From NCBI RefSeq assembly GCF_014836775.1, contig NZ_JACSQD010000010.1, positions 1 through 39,728 of the forward strand: a DNA stretch of 39,728 nucleotides, written 5' to 3'. A program made the translations under genes and the position numbers. The stretch comes from Arthrobacter gallicola. GTDB lineage: Bacteria; Actinomycetota; Actinomycetes; Actinomycetales; Micrococcaceae. This document shows positions 31,394 to 39,728 of the stretch, piece by piece (within the stretch, counting starts at the first letter, position 1; each line of letters begins with the position of its first letter). The notes below the pieces were generated by a model. That model saw only the letters and a list, made by a program, of their open reading frames with translations, was not told where the DNA came from and ran no database searches.

Positions 31394-32986
31394 ATGGAGC
31401 GGACCCGCAGCAGTCGTGGAGAGCAGCTTTTTGAGCCGTCTGAGCAGGCGGACAGCAGCGCCGTGCCGCTCGCCTTTCTGGAGGCCTTTACAGCACCCGG
31501 CGCCAGCGAACAGGGCGCTGGTTTCAGCGGGTCAGTAAAAGTTGCGGAACTGGGTGTCCTTGATGCGGGCGAGTCAGCGCTGGTGTTGGAACAGCTCGCG
31601 GTTCTGGGTGCTTGGGTGCAGGCTCAGCAGGCACGCGTGGTCCACAGGTTGCAGGAGCTGATTGAACGCGAGGTGGAAGAGACTTTTAAGCGGCCGGACG
31701 AGATGCTCGCAATGTCCCTGACAGCCGCTGAAACCGGTGCGGCCCTAAACCTGCCGCACATGAGTGCCATGCGCCTGGTGAATGTTTCAGACAACCTCTG
31801 CACCCGGTATCCGGCTACCTTGGCGCATCTGTCCCGGGGCAGGATCAGTTATCGGCAGGCCGAGGTCCTTCTGGATGAGACCGAAAGCGTTCCGGCGGCC
31901 GAGCAACCGCAATTTGAGCGGGAACTGCTGGACGTTGCGGAGGGGCGGACCTGTGCGCAGTTCATTCGAACGGCCCGGCGGCTGCGCGAGCGCCGCTGGC
32001 CCGGCAGTATCCAGGAACGGCACCGGAGCGCTGTAGACAAACGCGGGGTCAGTCTCGACCCCCGAGCCGACGGAATGGCCGAACTCACCGCTTTCATCGC
32101 TGCGGAGAAAGGCCAGGCGATCTTCACCGCATTGACCGCTGCGGCTCGAGGGCGGCGGCGGGACGGGGACTCCAGGACCATGGACCAGCTCAGGGCAGAC
32201 ATCTTTTCGCTGCTGATCCTGACACCCGGCAGACCTCTGACTTCCGGGGGAGGTGGTGGTCCTGCCCAGCCCGACGGCGCGAGCCTTCTGTCTGCCGGCG
32301 ACGGGCCTCTGTGTCCGGGTGACAGCGGTGCCTCTACCCAGCCCGACAGGATATGCGCCGGTGCGGAAGCGAGCTTCCCTCGGAGTGTCGACGACTCAAC
32401 CCCCGACGGTACCGAGGGGATTAACCCGGAGATCATGGTGCTGATCCCGGCGGACACACTCTTCGGCGGGAACAACCAGCCGGCCGAGCTCAACGGCTAC
32501 GGGCCGATCAGTGCCGAGGCAGCCCGCCGGCTGGCCCGCCAGGCATTGTATTGGACCGGACTGGTCCAGGATCCTGCGACCGGTGCGATCCTGGCAGTGG
32601 GACGACGGCGGAAAGTGCCCGCCGGCTTGAAACGGTGGCTCCAGGCCCGGGACGGAACCTGCAGATTCCCCGGCTGCAGCGTCAGCGCAGCCCGAACCGA
32701 AATCGACCACACAATTCCCTGGTCCCAGGGGGGACCAACAGAACACGGGAATCTGGCCAACCTGTGTCCGAAGCATCATCGCTACAAATCGCTCGGTTTC
32801 TGGTCAGCACACCAGCCAGTTCCCGGAGTCCTCCAGTGGCAATCGACCTTTGGCAGGCAATACCGGGTGGAACCGCAACTGGACTACGCCCGGGAAAAAG
32901 AACGCGAGGCTGCCGGGACCTGGGGAGGAACCCTGACAGCTGAAGACGGGGTGTGTGCCGGCGCTGAGGTTCCCGGACCGGACTGA
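31394..32986 (+). CDS. DUF222 / HNH endonuclease-like protein (13E12 type)
   Basis: A 530-residue protein. Residues about 45-290 are a DUF222 (13E12-repeat) domain, rich in Leu and Arg, with RLVNVSDNLCTRYPATLAHLSRGRISYRQAEVLLDE as its best-conserved part. A long Gly/Ser/Pro-rich, low-complexity linker (about 290-340) leads to an HNH domain, with two Cys (CRFPGC), D438-H439 (EIDHTIPW), and the Asn and His of GNLANLCPKHH. The motif seems intact, so nuclease activity is possible. Such genes occur in many copies in Micrococcales and mycobacteria and have been linked to mobile repeats. Here I see no flanking inverted or direct repeats. ATG 31394 has only GGGG one base upstream as a weak ribosome site; the upstream 100 bp is AT-richer than usual. 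Confidence 0.85.
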   Translation: MERTRSSRGEQLFEPSEQADSSAVPLAFLEAFTAPGASEQGAGFSGSVKVAELGVLDAGESALVLEQLAVLGAWVQAQQARVVHRLQELIEREVEETFKRPDEMLAMSLTAAETGAALNLPHMSAMRLVNVSDNLCTRYPATLAHLSRGRISYRQAEVLLDETESVPAAEQPQFERELLDVAEGRTCAQFIRTARRLRERRWPGSIQERHRSAVDKRGVSLDPRADGMAELTAFIAAEKGQAIFTALTAAARGRRRDGDSRTMDQLRADIFSLLILTPGRPLTSGGGGGPAQPDGASLLSAGDGPLCPGDSGASTQPDRICAGAEASFPRSVDDSTPDGTEGINPEIMVLIPADTLFGGNNQPAELNGYGPISAEAARRLARQALYWTGLVQDPATGAILAVGRRRKVPAGLKRWLQARDGTCRFPGCSVSAARTEIDHTIPWSQGGPTEHGNLANLCPKHHRYKSLGFWSAHQPVPGVLQWQSTFGRQYRVEPQLDYAREKEREAAGTWGGTLTAEDGVCAGAEVPGPD

Positions 32987-33041
32987 GGCGGTGCCACACG
33001 GGCCTTCTGCGATTGCTAAACCCTTGTCGCCACCCCGCCAC

Positions 33042-33075
33042 GGGTGCGGGCCGCCCCCTCAAAGCGCCCGCACCC
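33042..33075. terminator. Terminator between DUF222 gene and allB (convergent)
   Basis: Perfect 10-bp arms GGGTGCGGGC / GCCCGCACCC with a 14-base loop, in the 119-bp gap between two convergent genes, so it can serve both. Confidence 0.65.
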
Positions 33076-33105
33076 CAGCCCAGCTGAGCTCAGCCCGAAA
33101 GCAAC

Positions 33106-34443
33106 TCAGCCCCGCCGCAGCAGCCGGCCCGTCGGCTCGTCCCCGGAAACCTCAGTACCCCGCAGGAAGGTCCGCCGGACGGAACCGGTCAGTTCCTTGC
33201 CCGCGTACGGCGTGATCGGGTTCTTGTGATGGAGTTTGGCCGTCTCCACCACAAAGGAATCCTCCGGTGCGAAGACCGCAAAGTCGGCATCAGCACCAAC
33301 CTCGAGCCGGCCCTTACGTCCCAGCCCGGCCAGTTCGGCAGGCCGGCGCGACATCCATTCGAGCACCGTTTCCAGAGGGATTCCCCGGCGGTGGGCCTCG
33401 GTCCAGATCAGCGACAACCCCAGCTGCAGGGAAGAAACCCCGCCCCAGGCCACTCCAAAGTCACCGTTTTCCAGATCCTTCAGATCCAGTGTGCTGGGGG
33501 AGTGGTCGGAAACAATGAAGTCGATCGTTCCGTCCTGTAGTCCCTGCCAGAGCAACTCCCGGTTAGACGCTTCCCGGATCGGCGGGCAGCATTTGAATGC
33601 CGTCGCACCATCAGGGATCTCCTCGGCCAGCAGGGTCAGGTAGTGCGGGCAGGTCTCCACTGTCAGGCGGATACCCTCCCGTTTGGCAGCAGCAATCAGC
33701 GGCAGCGCATCGGCAGAGGACAGGTGCAGGATGTGCGCACGCCCCCGGGTCCGCCGGGCAGCATCAATGACCTGGGCAATGGCCTTGTTCTCTGCTGAAC
33801 GGGGCCGCGAGGCTAGGAACCCGGAGTATTCCGGACCCGTCGGCTCCGGGGCATCGGCAATTACCTGGGAATCCTCGGCATGAACGATCAGCAGCGAATC
33901 AAAGGAGGCCAGTTCGGCCAGGTCCTTTTCCATTTCCTCCGGCTCCAGCTGCGGAAATTCATCCACTCCCGAATGCAGCAGGAAGCACTTAAAACCAAAA
34001 ACTCCGGCCTCATGCAGCGCCCGCAAATCCCCGGTGTTGCCGGGAACGGCACCACCCCAGAACCCGACGTCCACAAATGCCTGACCCGCAGCCACTTCCC
34101 GCTTGACCTCCAGGGCCTCCACGGAAACCGTCGGCGGAATCGAGTTCAGGGGCATATCGATAACCGTCGTGACGCCGCCGGCAGCCGCAGCACGGGTAGC
34201 TGATGCAAAGCCTTCCCATTCGGTGCGGCCGGGCTCGTTGACGTGAACGTGGGAATCCACCAGGCCGGGAATCAGGGCCTCATCATCCGCGAGTTCAACC
34301 ACGCGGTCCCCTGTCAGGCCGGTGCCCAAAGGTACGACGGCGGCCACAGCGCCGCCACGGACCCCCACCTCCCAGGCTCCGGTTCCCGCACCGGCGTACA
34401 CCCGGTTCCCGCGCAGAACGAGGTCAAAATCAGAATCAGTCAT
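33106..34443 (-). CDS. allB: Allantoinase
   Basis: A 445-residue cyclic amidohydrolase that opens allantoin to allantoate. The metal ligands are in order: [14 protein letters not shown] (His, His), FKCFLLHSG (Lys, presumably carboxylated), VHAEDS (His), AHILHLSS (His) and VSDHSPS (Asp). The flanking sequence, especially [11 protein letters not shown] and [13 protein letters not shown] text, fits allantoinase rather than dihydropyrimidinase. AAGGAG eight bases before ATG 34443 fixes the start. It lies 200 bp after allE on the minus strand, with a stem-loop between. No allantoate amidohydrolase (allC) or allantoicase gene is in the window. Confidence 0.92.
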   Translation of the reverse strand: MTDSDFDLVLRGNRVYAGAGTGAWEVGVRGGAVAAVVPLGTGLTGDRVVELADDEALIPGLVDSHVHVNEPGRTEWEGFASATRAAAAGGVTTVIDMPLNSIPPTVSVEALEVKREVAAGQAFVDVGFWGGAVPGNTGDLRALHEAGVFGFKCFLLHSGVDEFPQLEPEEMEKDLAELASFDSLLIVHAEDSQVIADAPEPTGPEYSGFLASRPRSAENKAIAQVIDAARRTRGRAHILHLSSADALPLIAAAKREGIRLTVETCPHYLTLLAEEIPDGATAFKCCPPIREASNRELLWQGLQDGTIDFIVSDHSPSTLDLKDLENGDFGVAWGGVSSLQLGLSLIWTEAHRRGIPLETVLEWMSRRPAELAGLGRKGRLEVGADADFAVFAPEDSFVVETAKLHHKNPITPYAGKELTGSVRRTFLRGTEVSGDEPTGRLLRRG

Positions 34444-34472
34444 ACGATGTGCTCCTTTAATTCGGCCCAGCA

Positions 34473-34510
34473 ATGGAGGCAGACAGCCGCCTTTGGCTGC
34501 GGGCCTCCAT
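34473..34510 (-). other. Stem-loop in the allE-allB gap
   Basis: ATGGAGGC and GCCTCCAT pair perfectly, with an inner CCGC/GCGG pair, about 30 nt upstream of the allB start. The RNA has no T-tract, so it may be a leader structure or an mRNA processing site rather than a terminator. Confidence 0.45.
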
Positions 34511-34643
34511 ACCGGGACTTTGGGATGGCCGCTCAAACAGTGACCGGGTCAGCAGGATCGAGCAGTTCACGCACCTGCCGGACGCGCAGGGATGCCGGAT
34601 ACCGCAGAACCAGCCGTTTGCGTACTGCAGGACCCCGTTCTGG

Positions 34644-35459
34644 TCACAGCAGGATTTGACGGTTGACGTCCTTGTACAGCAGGTATCTGAAGTTGGCAGG
34701 CCCGCCGGCATAGCAGGCCTGCGGGCAGAACGCCCGCAGGGACATGTAGTCGCCCTCCTGGACTTCCACCCAGTCCTCGTTCAGACGGTAAACAGCTTTC
34801 CCTTCAAGCACGTAGAGGCCGTGCTCCATGACGTGGGTTTCTGCGAACGGAATGGAGGCCCCGGGTTCGAACGTGACGACGTTGATGTGCATGTCGTACG
34901 CCAGGTCATCCACGGGCAGCATCCGGGTGGTACGCCATTTATTGTCCGTGCCCGGCATCCCGGCCGGCTCGATTTCACTTTCATGCCCGACGACGACCTT
35001 TGGCAGGTGCCCGGCCAACGGTTCGTAGGCCTTGCGGATCCACTGGAAGCGGGCAGGCTCGGTGCCGTCGTTAGCCGTTTCCCAGACAATGGCCGGCGGA
35101 AGGTAGGCGAAGCCGCCCGGAGCGAGTTCGTGCCGCTCGCCGTCGATCGTCACTGCCAGCGGACCGCCGTCGAGCACAAACACGAAGGACTCCACTGTGG
35201 ACTGCGGTTCCGGATTCCGGGACCCGCCGCCGGGAGCGACCTCCATCAGGTACTGAGCGAACGTTGTGGCACCTCCCGCAACGGGCCGGTTCAGGATCCA
35301 GGCCCGGGTGCCGGTCCAGTCCGGAAGGACGCTCGTGACGATATCCCGCAGCACGCCGCGGGGAATCACCGTGTAGGCCTCAGTGACCACGGCCCGGTCT
35401 GAGAGCAGGGCAGTCTGGGGTGGCAGGCCGGCGTCGGGGGAGTAATACGTGGGGTTCAC
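34644..35459 (-). CDS. allE: (S)-ureidoglycine aminohydrolase
   Basis: A 271-residue bicupin of the AllE family. The N-terminal cupin (about 40-130) includes STVESFVFVLDGGPLAVTIDG and the C-terminal one (about 180-265) carries the metal site FEPGASIPFAETHVMEHGLYVLEGKAVYRLN, with Glu and His residues expected to bind manganese. It would remove ammonia from (S)-ureidoglycine to give (S)-ureidoglycolate, after allantoate is hydrolysed. The initiation codon is GTG at 35459 and overlaps the stop of the upstream aldolase gene in GTGA, so translation is coupled. Length is normal for the family. Confidence 0.92.
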   Translation of the reverse strand: MNPTYYSPDAGLPPQTALLSDRAVVTEAYTVIPRGVLRDIVTSVLPDWTGTRAWILNRPVAGGATTFAQYLMEVAPGGGSRNPEPQSTVESFVFVLDGGPLAVTIDGERHELAPGGFAYLPPAIVWETANDGTEPARFQWIRKAYEPLAGHLPKVVVGHESEIEPAGMPGTDNKWRTTRMLPVDDLAYDMHINVVTFEPGASIPFAETHVMEHGLYVLEGKAVYRLNEDWVEVQEGDYMSLRAFCPQACYAGGPANFRYLLYKDVNRQILL

Positions 35460-36880
35460 TGCTTGTTTCCGCTTCTGTTGGGGGTCTGGGGGTGGGCAAG
35501 GTGTGCCAGCTCGTCGGGAGAAACACCAACGGCCTCGGCTACTTCACCGCTGGTGAGCGCACCGCAGGTGAGTCCCCGGTGAATGAACCGGGCCAGGGCC
35601 CGCGCGGTCGCAGGTTCGTCGAGGATCGTGCTCTCGAGACGGTGCACATAGTTGTTGAGGCGCGCGGCGGCTGCATCGAATCCGCTGCGGTAAAAGCCGT
35701 AGGTGGCCAGGTACCGGGTGGGCAGTTGAGCGGGATGGAGGTCCCAGCCCTGGTAGTAGCCGGCAGCCAGGGAACGGGCGACCAGCCGCGCGTGCAGCAC
35801 CCAGGCCCGCTGGATGGTCTCGGGGTCACCCACGGGAAGAATGTTCGTGGAACCGTCGGAAAGACGGACACCGGTGCCCGCTGCGGCGACTTGCATCACC
35901 GCTTTCGCGTAATCCGCTGCCGGGTGTTCCATGGACTGGTACGCGGCGGCAATGCCGAGCGAGGCGCTGTAATCATAGGTGCCGTAGTTCAGGGCGCTGA
36001 TCCGGCCGCTTCCGGCATGGAGCAGCTGGGCCACCGGAACGGTGCCGTCCGCACCCAGGATCAGCAGAGGGGTTTCCATCTGGACCTCAAAGCGCAGCCG
36101 GCCGCCGGGTAACCCGTGGGCTTCCTCCAGCCGGCCGCAGGCATAAGCCATGGCTTCAACCTGCGCCACCGTACTGACTTTTGGCAGGGTCAGGACCAGC
36201 CCGTCCGGCAGACCAGAACCCGGATGGCCAGAGTTCGGCAGGCCAGGGCCCGGCAGGCCCGGGCCGGGATGGCCAGAGCTCGGCAGGCCAGGACCTGGCA
36301 GACCTGAACCCGGCAGACTCTCACGCCCGGGCCCGGAACCGGCGGCAGGGCCGCTAAGCAGCGACGAAAGAAACAGGTCCAGCGTCCGCAGCCCGCGGTC
36401 CCGGGTAGGCGCTTCGAAGGATTTGAACCGGATTCCGATGAAGGCAGGAGCGGTCCCTGCGGCCACAGCGCGTGCCACGTCCCGCCCCGCAGCGACGGCG
36501 TGTGCGTCCTCCTCAGCGTCCGGACGGGCTCCGTAACCATCTTCGAAATCGAGGCGCAGATCTTCAATTGGTTCGGATGCGAGCTTGGCAGCGGTGAGTG
36601 CGGCCAGAGTTCCCGGGTCCGCCAGGCCAAGCTGCCCGGCCAGCTGCTCCAATCCACCCTGGCCGTCCACGGCGGCCAATGCCTGCCGGCCCCAGTCGGC
36701 ACCCAGATCCGGGGTAAAGGTGTCGGCAGGAACGTACACCGTGTGCACTGGCTGCCGGGAGCCATCGTCTCCCGGGTAACCGGCTGACAATAGATCGTCG
36801 GTGGAACGCAGCGAATCGGCAATTCGTGCGTAGTCATCGGCACCGAAGGCCAACCGGGTTCCTGTTTCAGCCTTGCTCAT
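35456..36880 (-). CDS. HpcH/HpaI-like aldolase (DUF6986) in the ureide operon
   Basis: A 474-residue protein of the HpcH/HpaI/citrate-lyase/malate-synthase fold, matching what is called DUF6986. The metal site is DLRLDFEDGYG (108-117), the second acidic position lies in RFEVQMETPLLILG (after residue 250), and GTYDYSASLGI follows. The start, ATG 36880, has GGAGGAG eleven bases before it. It overlaps allE by GTGA, which places it firmly in the allantoin pathway. Residues 186-225 are a low-complexity insert built of pentapeptides. The reaction is unknown; glyoxylate condensation or cleavage of a ureidoglycolate-like compound would fit the context. Confidence 0.82.
   Translation of the reverse strand: MSKAETGTRLAFGADDYARIADSLRSTDDLLSAGYPGDDGSRQPVHTVYVPADTFTPDLGADWGRQALAAVDGQGGLEQLAGQLGLADPGTLAALTAAKLASEPIEDLRLDFEDGYGARPDAEEDAHAVAAGRDVARAVAAGTAPAFIGIRFKSFEAPTRDRGLRTLDLFLSSLLSGPAAGSGPGRESLPGSGLPGPGLPSSGHPGPGLPGPGLPNSGHPGSGLPDGLVLTLPKVSTVAQVEAMAYACGRLEEAHGLPGGRLRFEVQMETPLLILGADGTVPVAQLLHAGSGRISALNYGTYDYSASLGIAAAYQSMEHPAADYAKAVMQVAAAGTGVRLSDGSTNILPVGDPETIQRAWVLHARLVARSLAAGYYQGWDLHPAQLPTRYLATYGFYRSGFDAAAARLNNYVHRLESTILDEPATARALARFIHRGLTCGALTSGEVAEAVGVSPDELAHLAHPQTPNRSGNKQ
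36206..36325. repeat. 15-bp minisatellite inside the aldolase gene
   Basis: Seven 15-bp units (36206-36310) encode GSGLP, GPGLP, SSGHP, GPGLP, GPGLP, NSGHP and GSGLP in the minus-strand frame; an eighth, degenerate unit (RESLP) is at 36311-36325. All changes keep the frame. Confidence 0.85.
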
Positions 36881-37347
36881 GGGGCCGGTTTCTCCTCCGG
36901 GCGGTGGTCTTCCGGGCTGCGCTCCTATGCGTGGCGGAACCGCTGGCAGGAAAGAAACAGATATGCTCAACCTTCATACCGTGTTCCTTTCTCTTCGCCT
37001 GTATTTCCCGGGGCGGCATGTGACCCGGCCCTGCGAGTTTCTCGACGCTGCATTATCCCCGGCTCGGCATCGTCCAAGGCACGGCATCGTTCGCGGCACT
37101 CACCGGTTTCCGGAACCGTCCCGTGTACGCAACCGGACGCTTCTCCCCAACCACTTCGTATTCCGTATTATGGATATTATTGTTTGCGATGTGGAATGGC
37201 AAGAGTTTTTTTCAATTCTCGCTTTCGGGTTTCAAAAGGCTGGCCATCCCTCCCGGGTAGCGCTACGGTGTGGGAATACCGGAAGTTGGCTTCCGCGATG
37301 CGACATTACATCTGCCACTGTCGAACTACTGCGGGAGGGCCAAACCG
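36881..37347. promoter_or_regulatory. Divergent control region of ureide operon and IclR gene
   Basis: This 467-bp gap contains no credible gene. It is unusually AT-rich at 37155-37190, with two copies of TATTAT (37167-37172, 37176-37181). Candidate operators are CGGAAG-TTGG-CTTCCG (37280-37295, perfect, 53 nt before the regulator's ATG) and GAAAGAAAC (36950-36958) with GTTCCTTTC (36983-36991), an 8-of-9 inverted pair 70 nt before the aldolase start. The promoters themselves are not obvious. Confidence 0.5.
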
Positions 37348-38109
37348 ATGGCCGAGCGAACTGCCGGAAGCGGCGTCCAATCCGTCGAGCGCGTTTTCGA
37401 ACTCTTGGAACTCATCACCGACGCCGGTGGGTCGGCCACACTCAGTGAACTCGCGGGCGCTGCAGAACTGCCGCTTCCCACCATCCACCGGCTGCTGCGA
37501 ACGCTGGTGGGACTGGGCTATGCGCGGCAGCTGCCCAACCGCCGTTATGCCCTGGGTCCCCGCCTGATCCGGCTGGGCGAGGGCGCGAGCAAGCAGCTTG
37601 GCGCATTGGCCACGCCGGTGCTGGGGAAACTGGTTGACGAGCTCGGAGAGACGGCAAATATGGCGGTCCTGGATTCGGACCGGGTCCTCTATATCGCCCA
37701 GGCACCCTCCCGGCACTCCATGCGCACCTTTACGGAAGTCGGACGCCGGGCGCACAGCCATGCCACCGGCGTCGGCAAGGCTATCCTGGCGCAGCTGCCG
37801 GATGACCAGGTCCGGGGGATAGCCACCCGCTCGGGACTGCCGCCCGCAACAGCTGCCAGCCTGGGTACCATCGAGGCCCTGCTCACCGACCTGGCCGCGA
37901 TCCGGCGGCGAGGCTATTCCATCGACGAAGAGGAGCAGGAGCTGGGCGTCCGCTGCTTCGCCGTGGCTGTCCCTGGCGCTCCCACCCCCACTGCGGTGTC
38001 CGTGTCCGGACCCATCTCCCGCGTGGATGAAGCCTTCGGACAACGGGCCGTACCGCTGCTCAAGGCTGCGGCCCGGACCATCTCGGAGGATCTGAACGCG
38101 CAGCACTAG
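37348..38109 (+). CDS. IclR-family regulator, AllR-like
   Basis: A 253-residue IclR protein. The N-terminal winged helix-turn-helix (about 10-65) has QSVERVFELLELITDAGGSATLSELAGAAELPLPTIHRLLRTL. The C-terminal effector domain (about 75-250) has SHATGVGKAILAQLP and the EEEQELGVRCFAVAVPG core, typical of the family. It is divergent from the DUF6986-allE-allB operon, so it is a likely repressor responding to allantoin or glyoxylate, as AllR does in E. coli and Streptomyces. GGGAGGG eight bases before ATG 37348 fixes the start. The effector is inference from context. Confidence 0.9.
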   Translation: MAERTAGSGVQSVERVFELLELITDAGGSATLSELAGAAELPLPTIHRLLRTLVGLGYARQLPNRRYALGPRLIRLGEGASKQLGALATPVLGKLVDELGETANMAVLDSDRVLYIAQAPSRHSMRTFTEVGRRAHSHATGVGKAILAQLPDDQVRGIATRSGLPPATAASLGTIEALLTDLAAIRRRGYSIDEEEQELGVRCFAVAVPGAPTPTAVSVSGPISRVDEAFGQRAVPLLKAAARTISEDLNAQH

Positions 38110-38148
38110 GCGGAGCGGATAGGCCGCAGGTGTGTGTCCGGAAAACAG

Positions 38149-38182
38149 TTTGGGCCGGACACCCGAAGGTGTCCGGCCCAAA
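38149..38182. terminator. Bidirectional terminator between IclR gene and aceE
   Basis: A perfect 15-bp stem, TTTGGGCCGGACACC / GGTGTCCGGCCCAAA, with a 4-base loop. On the aceE strand the loop reads C(UUCG)G, the extra-stable tetraloop, and CTGTTTTCC follows, so it is best placed as the aceE terminator. Confidence 0.9.
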
Positions 38183-38198
38183 TTCATGGCAGATGTGA

Positions 38199-39728
38199 CT
38201 AGGCGTCGCCGCCGGTGTTGCCGCTGGTGCCTGCGTTGACGTTCAGGAGGTCGTACTTCTCCATGGCCAGGCGGGGGGCCTCAGAATCCACATCGCCGCG
38301 GGCTGCGAGCAGCTGCAGGGTGCGGACCACCATGGAGTGGCTGTCGATCTTGAAGTAACGCCGGGCCGCTGCACGGGTATCGGCGAAGCCGAAGTCGTCA
38401 GCACCCAGGGTGGCGAACTCGTTCGGCACGAACTGGCGGATCTGGTCCGGAACAGCCTTCATGTAGTCGGTCGAGGCTACGATGGGGCCTTCGGCTCCGG
38501 CGAGCTGCTGGGTGACGAAGGGAACTCGCCGCTCAGCACCCGGGTTCAGGAACGCTTCCTCCTCAGCGGCCAGGCCGTCGCGGCGCAGCTCGGTCCAGGA
38601 CGTCACCGACCAGACATCGGCGGAAACACCCCAATCCTCGGCGAGCAGCTTCTGGGCTTCCACCGCCCACGGAACAGCCACGCCGGAGGCCAGCAGCTGG
38701 GCCTTGGGTCCCTTGACGTCCGAGGCGGAGACCCGGTAGATGCCCTTGACGACACCTTCCACGTCCAGGTCCTCGGGAGCCTTGGGCTGAAGGATCGGTT
38801 CGTTGTAAACCATGATGTTGTAGATCAGGTTCCGGTCCTCGGAGCCTTCGCCATACATCTCTTCGAGGCCGTGGCGCATGATGTGCCCGATCTCGTAGCC
38901 GTAAGCCGGATCGTAGGTCTTCACCGCGGGGTTGGTGGAAGCCAGGATTGGCGAGTGGCCGTCGGCATGCTGCAGTCCCTCGCCGGTCAGCGTGGTGCGT
39001 CCGGCGGTCGCAGAGATCAGGAAGCCTCGGGCCATCTGGTCAGCAGCTGCCCAAATGGCATCGCCCGTGCGCTGGAAGCCGAACATCGAGTAGAACACGT
39101 AGACCGGAATCAGCGGTTCGCCGTGGGTGGCGTAGGAGGTACCGGCGGCGGTGAACGCTGCGATGGAACCGGCTTCGTTGATGCCCACGTGCACGATCTG
39201 GCCCTGCGGGGACTCCTTGTAGGCCAGGACGAGGTCCCGGTCCACGGAAAGGTAGTTCTGTCCCTTGGGGTTGTAGATCTTCGCGGTGGGGAAGAACGAA
39301 TCCATGCCGAAGGTTCGGGCTTCATCCGGAATGATCGGCACAATCCGCTTGCCGAACTCCTTGTCCCGCATGAGGTCCTTGAGCAGGCGGACGAAGGCCA
39401 TGGTGGTGGCCGCCATCTGCTTGCCGGAACCGCGGTTCGCTACCTCATACGCGGAAGCATCCGGCAGTTTGACCGGGGCGTGCTTCTCGCGGCGCTCGGG
39501 CACGTTGCCGCCGAGTTCGCGGCGGCGCTCGAGCAGGTACTTGATCTCCGGGGAGTCAGCACCGGGGTGGTAATACGGCGGGGCGTACGGATCGGCTTCG
39601 AGCTGCTCATCCGTAATGGGGATCCGCAGGTGATCACGGAAGGCCTTCAAATCCTCCAGGGTCAGCTTCTTCATCTGGTGGGTCGCGTTGCGGCCCTCGA
39701 AGTGCGTGCCCAGGCCGTAGCCCTTGAC
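38199..39728 (-). CDS. aceE: Pyruvate dehydrogenase E1, homodimeric type, C-terminal part
   Basis: The frame is open to the window's right edge, so the N-terminal 40-45 percent (about 400 residues, with the thiamine-diphosphate pyrophosphate site) is outside. The visible 509 codons begin [21 protein letters not shown], match AceE, and include the transketolase-like pyrimidine domain ([15 protein letters not shown]) and the C-terminal transketolase domain (ending near [20 protein letters not shown]). It decarboxylates pyruvate and passes acetyl to the E2 lipoyl domain of the pyruvate dehydrogenase complex. A disordered Gly/Thr tail ends the protein. The internal ATG at 39674 is not the start, since conserved residues precede it. 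Confidence 0.95.
   Translation of the reverse strand, partial: VKGYGLGTHFEGRNATHQMKKLTLEDLKAFRDHLRIPITDEQLEADPYAPPYYHPGADSPEIKYLLERRRELGGNVPERREKHAPVKLPDASAYEVANRGSGKQMAATTMAFVRLLKDLMRDKEFGKRIVPIIPDEARTFGMDSFFPTAKIYNPKGQNYLSVDRDLVLAYKESPQGQIVHVGINEAGSIAAFTAAGTSYATHGEPLIPVYVFYSMFGFQRTGDAIWAAADQMARGFLISATAGRTTLTGEGLQHADGHSPILASTNPAVKTYDPAYGYEIGHIMRHGLEEMYGEGSEDRNLIYNIMVYNEPILQPKAPEDLDVEGVVKGIYRVSASDVKGPKAQLLASGVAVPWAVEAQKLLAEDWGVSADVWSVTSWTELRRDGLAAEEEAFLNPGAERRVPFVTQQLAGAEGPIVASTDYMKAVPDQIRQFVPNEFATLGADDFGFADTRAAARRYFKIDSHSMVVRTLQLLAARGDVDSEAPRLAMEKYDLLNVNAGTSGNTGGDA

Noticed and set aside
31281..32986. DUF222/HNH gene as a mobile element with terminal repeats
   Set aside because: I looked for matching inverted or direct repeats on both sides and found none; the gene family's copy-number habit alone does not prove mobility.

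Overview
The window looks like chromosomal DNA of a high-GC actinobacterium, most likely a member of the Micrococcaceae close to Arthrobacter sensu lato. The reasons are strong third-position GC bias, many enzymes of small-molecule catabolism, a homodimeric AceE-type pyruvate dehydrogenase E1, a DUF222/HNH (13E12-type) protein, and several genes with leaderless starts (a TANNNT -10 box 6-7 nt before ATG). I see no rRNA, tRNA, CRISPR array, prophage block or complete insertion sequence. The placement is an inference from gene content; no database was searched.

Layout. 1-321 is gene-free and opens with a G-rich purine tract. 322-2653 holds an HdeD-like membrane protein, a phosphoribosyltransferase and an SDR oxidoreductase. 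2755-7325 is a co-directional set: an AbgB-like M20 amidohydrolase, an AbgT-family transporter, a RimK-like ATP-grasp ligase, and a CPBP-protease gene broken by an internal deletion. 7374-11745 carries an acyl-CoA ligase, a cupin, a two-domain VOC protein and a PRC-barrel/DUF2382 stress-type protein. 11967-20252 carries a DUF805 membrane protein whose start region is frameshifted, a long PutA, three enzymes of SDR or crotonase type, and small hypothetical genes. malQ follows at 20352-22502.

22533-27356 is a regulated acyl-CoA catabolic locus. A MarR repressor is transcribed divergently from an operon of SDR, MaoC hydratase, an orphan ABC substrate-binding lipoprotein and an acyl-CoA synthetase. 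The SDR and MaoC proteins match the two activities of peroxisomal-type (R-specific) beta-oxidation, and the shared promoter carries inverted repeats over the -35. 27501-32986 is mixed housekeeping and accessory content: Bcp peroxiredoxin, an ECF sigma factor coupled to a single-pass membrane protein, a methyltransferase, GNAT, a YfcE-like phosphoesterase and the DUF222/HNH protein.

33106-38109 is a purine/ureide (allantoin) degradation locus. A DUF6986-type aldolase, allE and allB lie on the minus strand, divergent from an IclR-family (AllR-like) regulator across a 467-bp region that includes an AT-rich patch. The aldolase carries an in-frame 15-bp minisatellite. The window closes with the 3' part of aceE, convergent to the regulator across a perfect 15-bp terminator stem.

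The best candidates for undescribed biology are the M20/AbgT/ATP-grasp trio, the MarR operon with its orphan binding protein, and the DUF6986 aldolase in the ureide operon. Smaller but sharp observations are the broken CPBP and DUF805 genes, an amber-interrupted leaderless small ORF at 17010, and a leaderless six-codon ORF overlapping the malQ start.
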